Shown in pieces: positions 60,440-64,000 of a stretch of 64,000 nt of DNA. A program made the position numbers and the translations under genes. Below the pieces are notes generated by a model that was not told the DNA's origin, did not search any database, and saw only the letters and a list, made by a program, of their open reading frames with translations. Position 1 is the first letter of the stretch. Each line of letters begins with the position of its first letter. Source of the stretch: an uncultured Collinsella sp. (GTDB lineage Bacteria > Actinomycetota > Coriobacteriia > Coriobacteriales > Coriobacteriaceae); assembly GCA_900542085.1 (NCBI GenBank), contig UQMK01000010.1, forward strand, positions 7,345-71,344, given 5' to 3'.

Positions 60440-61873
60440 ATGGCTGTTATTAATGTGCTGCCTTCGGATGGGAAGGTTATTGACGAGGGGCCTGTTGGTT
60501 GCTCTGTTGATGTTTGCTGTGATGACTTTCGTCATCTCGATATTGGACTGCCGCCCGAGATTCTTCGACTCAAGGATGCCGGATATTTGTCGCAGGCTGT
60601 TGCGGCTTGTGATCGCCTTTTGGGGCAGAATCCTGAGCCTTCGCTGGCGGCTTGCGTTCGCGCCGAGCGGTATCGCATGATCGAGACGCCGCTTCATTTT
60701 TCGGTGTCGCGCGATCAGGCTATTGCGATGATTCGCGAGGAATGGCCTGAGTTTACCGAAGAGCAGTTTGATGACCTGATTAATCGTAAGCGTATTGACT
60801 GGCGCTATATCGATGGCGAGCTGTTTGTTCTCGACAACTTCCTTGATTCTTTGCGTGTGTATCCCAAGGAGGTTCCGGGTTTGCGTCCCGATTCTACGGA
60901 TGGAATTGCGCTGCGCAACCAGATGCTCGAGGAGATGGAGTCGCAAGGCGGGCTGTCTCGCACCATCACGCTTAAGGCATGCGTGTCTGTCCCCGGTGCT
61001 TTGGAGGGGGAGACCGTTCGCGCGTGGCTTCCCGTTGCCGCCGCCTGCCGCCAGCAGTCCCAGGTCGAGATACTTGATATGACGCCGGAGGGCGCCATTG
61101 CTCCTGCGAGCGCCTCGGCACGTACTGCCTCGTGGGTCTCCTCGACCGATCGCTCATTCTCGGTGACCTATCGCTATCAAATCAATGCCGCTTATCGCGA
61201 TATCTATGGGTGTGCGCTTCCGGCGCATCCGTGTATGGATGCGCCGTTACCCGAAGATATTTCCGAGGACCGTCCGCACATTGCGTTTACGCCGTACCTG
61301 CAACAGTTGACGGAGCATGTTATTGACGGGCTCGAGGATCCGCTCGATCGCGCTCGTGCTATCTATGATTACCTGACACAGCATATCGACTATCGCTATC
61401 AGCCACCGTACCTGCTTTTGGGATCTATTGCCGATGACTGTGCACACTCGCTCCGCGGCGATTGCGGTGTTATGGCGCTTACGTTTATCACCATGTGCCG
61501 TATTGCCGGTGTGCCCGCCCGTTGGCAGAGTGGACTGTATGTTGCGCCTGATTCGGTGGGTCCGCACGATTGGGCTGAGTTCTATACGCCACAGACCGGT
61601 TGGCTTAACGCCGACGTATCGTTTGGTTCCTCGGCACGCAGGATGGGGGAGGAATGGCGCCGCCGCCACTACTTTGGCAACCTCGATCCGTGGCGCATGG
61701 TGGCAAACTGTCGGTTCCAGGCGGGGTTTGAACCCGTCTTTAACGGCATGCGCGAGGACCCCTACGATAACCAGATGGGTGAGGCTTCGGTCGACGGTCG
61801 CGGATGTCGTCAGCGCGAGATGCTCCGCATGGTCGAACTCATCGAAATGCTCGAAGTTCCATTTTCGGACTAA
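60440..61873 (+). CDS. transglutaminase-like domain protein
   Basis: A 477-residue protein. The catalytic triad of the transglutaminase (cysteine-protease-like) core is seen in SLRGDCGVMALTFITMCR (Cys), GPHDWAEFY (His) and LNADVSFG (Asp), at about residues 345-405. The N-terminal 200 residues are helical and of unknown role; the segment from about 200-290 is beta-rich. No signal peptide. ATG 60440 has GGAG six bases upstream. Substrate unknown; may be a peptidase or amidase. It ends 39 bases before tRNA-Leu. Confidence 0.82.
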   Translation: MAVINVLPSDGKVIDEGPVGCSVDVCCDDFRHLDIGLPPEILRLKDAGYLSQAVAACDRLLGQNPEPSLAACVRAERYRMIETPLHFSVSRDQAIAMIREEWPEFTEEQFDDLINRKRIDWRYIDGELFVLDNFLDSLRVYPKEVPGLRPDSTDGIALRNQMLEEMESQGGLSRTITLKACVSVPGALEGETVRAWLPVAAACRQQSQVEILDMTPEGAIAPASASARTASWVSSTDRSFSVTYRYQINAAYRDIYGCALPAHPCMDAPLPEDISEDRPHIAFTPYLQQLTEHVIDGLEDPLDRARAIYDYLTQHIDYRYQPPYLLLGSIADDCAHSLRGDCGVMALTFITMCRIAGVPARWQSGLYVAPDSVGPHDWAEFYTPQTGWLNADVSFGSSARRMGEEWRRRHYFGNLDPWRMVANCRFQAGFEPVFNGMREDPYDNQMGEASVDGRGCRQREMLRMVELIEMLEVPFSD

Positions 61874-61912
61874 TCAACAGAAAGCTGTGATAAACTAACT
61901 CACGCATTACGT

Positions 61913-61999
61913 GCCCGAGTGGCGGAATTGGCAGACGCAGTGGACTCAAAATCCACCGTTGGCAACAACGTGCGAGTTCGAGTCTCGCCTCGGGCACCA
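61913..61999 (+). tRNA. tRNA-Leu (CAA anticodon), CCA encoded
   Basis: An 87-base class II tRNA: acceptor GCCCGAG (61913-61919) pairs with CTCGGGC (61989-61995), anticodon loop CTCAAAA with CAA, a variable arm, T loop TTCGAGT in stem GCGAG/CTCGC, discriminator A and CCA at 61997-61999. It reads UUG. Its 3' 23 bases and downstream flank are duplicated at 62161-62229. Confidence 0.95.
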
Positions 62000-62045
62000 T
62001 ACATGCAAGCGAGCGTTCAAGGGGGTCGAGGCCCCCTTTTTCGTG
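61977..62045 (+). repeat. att-like direct repeat, copy 1 (tRNA-Leu 3' end and flank)
   Basis: 69 bases from the T-loop (TTCGAGT) of tRNA-Leu through the terminator; 66 of 69 match copy 2 at 62161-62229. Confidence 0.85.
62019..62041 (+). terminator. terminator after tRNA-Leu
   Basis: GGGGG...CCCCC hairpin (62021-62036) followed by five T. A second copy stands at 62205-62225 in the duplicated unit. Confidence 0.8.
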
Positions 62046-62160
62046 CCGAACTCGCGTGAGCGCGCGGAGCGTTAAGCAAACAGGCCTGTGGCCTGTTTGT
62101 AGCGGAGCGTGGCGAGGGCGCCGTGCGCCCGAAGCCCGGGGCTTCGCAAAGCGAAGGCCC
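62046..62160. other. 115-bp insert between the two att-like repeats
   Basis: No gene. It holds CAAACAGGC-CTGT-GGCCTGTTTG and GAAGCCCGGGGCTTC palindromes, so it could be a remnant of a mobile element or a small structured element. Confidence 0.4.
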
Positions 62161-62229
62161 TTCGAGTCTCGCCTCGGGCACCATACATGCAAAAGAGCGT
62201 TCAAGGGGGTCAAGGCCCCCTTTTTCGTG
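62161..62229 (+). repeat. att-like direct repeat, copy 2
   Basis: Repeats 61977-62045 at 66/69 bases (differences at positions 34, 35 and 53 or so of the unit). It begins precisely in the T-loop sequence and carries a full tRNA 3' end, CCA and terminator, but no 5' tRNA half. Confidence 0.85.
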
Positions 62230-62235
62230 TACGTA

Positions 62236-62264
62236 ATGTGATAACGCGCTGCTCGTGTTATTAT
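62236..62264 (+). promoter_or_regulatory. putative promoter of infC-rpmI-rplT
   Basis: TGT-TATTAT (62256-62264) is an extended -10; ATGTGA, 17 bases upstream, is a weak -35. The transcript would carry a leader of about 175 bases before infC. Confidence 0.45.
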
Positions 62265-62297
62265 CCACAAGGCGTTGTTCCCGCAATGCCCTAAAGA

Positions 62298-62427
62298 GGA
62301 ACCCGAGGGTTCCCACCTTTTGGCGCCAATGAGCAGCTGACTGGTCATACAACCTAGATTCCCTTCCTCATACTGAGGATGTCTATGTGTACGACCTGGT
62401 TGCAAAGAAGCGCCGGGTTATTTTTTT
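62298..62427 (+). promoter_or_regulatory. infC leader with possible attenuator
   Basis: GGAACCC-GA-GGGTTCC (62298-62313) is a first hairpin. ACCTGG (62394-62399) pairs with CCGGGT (62413-62418), with an inner TGC/GCG, followed by TATTTTTTT (62419-62427): a terminator shape just before the infC SD. Long regulated leaders are known for this operon (L20 or IF3 control). Confidence 0.5.
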
Positions 62428-62446
62428 ATGAATGGAGGTAGGGAAA

Positions 62447-63001
62447 ATAGCTAAGTCTGATGACACCCGCATCAACGACGAGATCACTGCATCTTCGTGC
62501 CGTTTGATTGGCGTCGATGGCTCTCAGCTCGGCCTGTTCGCCATCCGCGATGCCCAGCGCGTCGCTGACGATCAGGGTCTCGACCTGGTCGAGATCGCTC
62601 CCAACGCGGAGCCGCCGGTCTGCAAGGTCATGGACTACGGTAAGTTCAAGTACCAGCAGGCCATGAAGGCCAAGGCCGCTCGTAAGAATCAGTCCAAGGT
62701 CGAGGTCAAGGAAATGAAGTTCCGACCCAAGATCGACGTTGGCGATTACGAGACCAAGAAGGGCCACGTTCTGCGTTTCCTCAAGAAGGGCGCACGCGTT
62801 AAGATCACCATCATGTTCCGCGGCCGTGAGATGGCTCACCCGGAGCAGGGTCTTAACGTTCTCGAGCGTCTCGCCGAGGATCTCAAGCCTTACGCTACGG
62901 TCGAGTCCAAGCCTAAGATGGAAGGCCGTAACATGCTTATGCTGCTCGCCCCGATTAAGGGCGCCTTTGATGAGGATAAAGCGGCAAGCGATACCAAGTA
63001 A
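62447..63001 (+). CDS. infC: translation initiation factor IF-3, probable AUA start
   Basis: A 184-residue IF-3: N domain (RINDEITASSCRLIGVDGSQLGLF), linker and C domain (EVKEMKFRPKIDVGDYETK, FLKKGARVKITIMFRGREMAHPE). It binds the 30S subunit and checks the start codon. The best SD, GGAGGT (62434-62439), lies 7 bases before ATA 62447; the only in-frame ATG (62432) overlaps that SD. A rare start codon is a known trait of infC, used for self-control by the factor. Followed by rpmI and rplT as usual. Confidence 0.92.
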   Translation: MAKSDDTRINDEITASSCRLIGVDGSQLGLFAIRDAQRVADDQGLDLVEIAPNAEPPVCKVMDYGKFKYQQAMKAKAARKNQSKVEVKEMKFRPKIDVGDYETKKGHVLRFLKKGARVKITIMFRGREMAHPEQGLNVLERLAEDLKPYATVESKPKMEGRNMLMLLAPIKGAFDEDKAASDTK

Positions 63002-63033
63002 CTAGTGTTCTGTAACCGATTAAGGAGTATTTC

Positions 63034-63225
63034 ATGCCTAAGATGAAGTCCCACAGCGGCACCAAGAAGCGTTTCCGCAAGACTGGTACCGGCAAGCTTA
63101 TGCGCGCCAAGGCTTTCAAGAGCCACATCCTGAGCAAGAAGTCCACCAAGCGTAAGCGTGGCTTCCGTCAGGAGACCGAGATCGCCGCTGCCGACCGCAA
63201 GGTCATCAAGTCGCGTCTCGCCTAA
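63034..63225 (+). CDS. rpmI: 50S ribosomal protein L35
   Basis: A 63-residue basic protein, [20 protein letters not shown] at the start and a [11 protein letters not shown] middle, standard L35. SD AAGGAG is before ATG 63034. Between infC and rplT in the conserved order. Confidence 0.96.
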   Translation: MPKMKSHSGTKKRFRKTGTGKLMRAKAFKSHILSKKSTKRKRGFRQETEIAAADRKVIKSRLA

Positions 63226-63271
63226 GTTCGCGTTCCCGTTTTTCGTTTTACCGTCTAGGAGTTGATAGAAC

Positions 63272-63631
63272 ATGGCACGTATTAAGCGCGCTGTTGCCGC
63301 CAAGAAGAAGCGCCGTACCGTTATGCACCGTGCGAAGGGTTACTACGGTGCCGCTTCGCGTACTTACAAGCATGCTAAAGAGCAGGTCCAGCACTCCCTG
63401 CAGTATCAGTATCGTGATCGCCGCAACAAGAAGCGCGAGATCCGCTCTCTCTGGATCACCCGCATCAACGCTGCCGCTCGCCTGAACGACATCTCTTATT
63501 CTCAGTTCATGCACGGCCTGAAGGTTGCCGGCATCGAGCTCGACCGCAAGGTCCTGGCTCAGATGGCCTACGAGGACATCGAGTCCTTCAACGAGCTGGC
63601 TGCCATTGCCAAGAAGGCTCTCGAGGCCTAA
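63272..63631 (+). CDS. rplT: 50S ribosomal protein L20
   Basis: A 119-residue protein with MARIKRAVAAKKKRRTVMHR and the KREIRSLWITRINAAAR segment typical of L20, needed early in 50S assembly and, in some bacteria, a repressor of its own operon. SD TAGGAG before ATG 63272. Ends the operon. Confidence 0.96.
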   Translation: MARIKRAVAAKKKRRTVMHRAKGYYGAASRTYKHAKEQVQHSLQYQYRDRRNKKREIRSLWITRINAAARLNDISYSQFMHGLKVAGIELDRKVLAQMAYEDIESFNELAAIAKKALEA

Positions 63632-63652
63632 TAGATTCTGTTGAATCGCTAG

Positions 63653-63690
63653 GGGAGTGTCGCACTGTGCGCGACACTCCCTCTTTTTTA
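63653..63690 (+). terminator. terminator after rplT
   Basis: GGGAGTGTCGC (63653-63663) pairs with GCGACACTCCC (63671-63681), followed by TCTTTTTTA. Confidence 0.85.
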
Positions 63691-64000
63691 TCGAAAGCGC
63701 TGGTTTACAAAGCAAAAAGCGCGGGTAGAAAAACACTTACAGGTGACCGATCTTTATATGTCTCTTAACCGAAGGGTCATCATCTGATACGTGCGGTCTT
63801 GCTGCACTCGACTTTCTACTTCCAATATAGAAAGCCATAGATTGTGTAGGACTTGTGAAGAGTGGAATTGACGTCCCACACGGCTTCGCGGTCTGGCAAT
63901 ATATCTCCTTGCCGCGCGGCCCGGTCGAACCGGATGGACCGCGCAGCGTGCACCTTGAGAACCGGATACTGCGAGGATGGGCACCTACGGGTGTCGCATC
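63691..64000 (+). other. probable leader of an rRNA operon running off the window
   Basis: No protein frame with an SD. CACCTTGAGAACCGGATACTG at 63951-63972 resembles the short 'CTTTGAAAACTGAATA'-type leader element found ahead of 16S or between rRNA genes in Gram-positives. AT-rich patches at 63745-63850 and TTGACG at 63869-63874 could be promoter parts. The 16S gene itself, if present, begins beyond position 64000. Confidence 0.4.

Noticed and set aside
61977..62229. An active prophage or integrative element at tRNA-Leu
   Set aside because: Only 115 bp lie between the repeats and no integrase gene is present, so at most a footprint remains.
62432..62446. ATG 62432 as the infC start
   Set aside because: The ATG overlaps the GGAGGT SD, so it has no ribosome site of its own; ATA 62447 is correctly spaced.
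1..64000. CRISPR arrays
   Set aside because: No series of regularly spaced direct repeats was seen; repeats are palindromic and scattered.

Overview
The window is high-GC bacterial DNA with tightly packed genes, many GTG starts, clear Shine-Dalgarno (SD) sites and Gram-positive features (LPXTG-type sortase substrates, lipobox lipoprotein, single-chain PurL). Gene content (Elp3, RecJ fused to a helicase, a DUF3516 helicase, FAD-lactate-dehydrogenase-like protein with EtfBA, BspA/DUF285 surface proteins) points to a gut anaerobe of the Coriobacteriia, most like Collinsella. This assignment is inference from protein features, not from a database search.

Layout. 1-13.3 kb: housekeeping and hypothetical genes (metallophosphoesterase, ChbG/YdjC deacetylase, DUF2130 coiled-coil protein, DUF3516 helicase, TrmB, a methyltransferase, an XRE regulator paired with a DUF4097 membrane protein, Elp3 and a spermidine-synthase-like protein). 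13.4-19.0 kb: a three-gene minus-strand operon encoding a TerB-N protein, a BrxD-like P-loop ATPase and an Lhr-like helicase, which matches the Shango anti-phage system. 19.05-22.73 kb: a degraded accessory segment between the two copies of a 19-bp motif in opposite orientation. It holds a broken BspA-like surface gene, a fragment of a sortase substrate, a sortase-anchored pilin-like gene thrown out of frame by an 8-bp tandem duplication, and a truncated LacI-type regulator. 22.7-26.8 kb: DUF554 protein and a five-gene minus-strand cell-surface operon of unknown function.

27.1-30.7 kb: FAD-linked oxidase, EtfB and ferredoxin-fused EtfA, the gene set of an electron-bifurcating lactate dehydrogenase. 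30.7-44.2 kb: HD hydrolase, AzlCD, KDG permease, diguanylate cyclase, EamA transporter, PurL, cation/proton antiporter, SDR oxidoreductase and homoserine dehydrogenase. 44.7-49.6 kb: a complete livKHMGF branched-chain amino-acid ABC transporter, preceded by a vestigial livK tail. 49.9-61.9 kb: CutC, DUF4931, BASS-family transporter, RecJ-helicase fusion, RelA/SpoT, MBL hydrolase, class II aldolase and a transglutaminase-like protein. 61.9-64 kb: tRNA-Leu(CAA) whose 3' end is duplicated 184 bp downstream (att-like), then infC-rpmI-rplT with a probable AUA start codon for infC, and a leader that probably precedes an rRNA operon beyond the window edge.

A scattered set of short palindromic elements, several with a GGGACA(G) core, lies between genes throughout. 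No CRISPR array, transposase, integrase or rRNA gene was seen inside the window.
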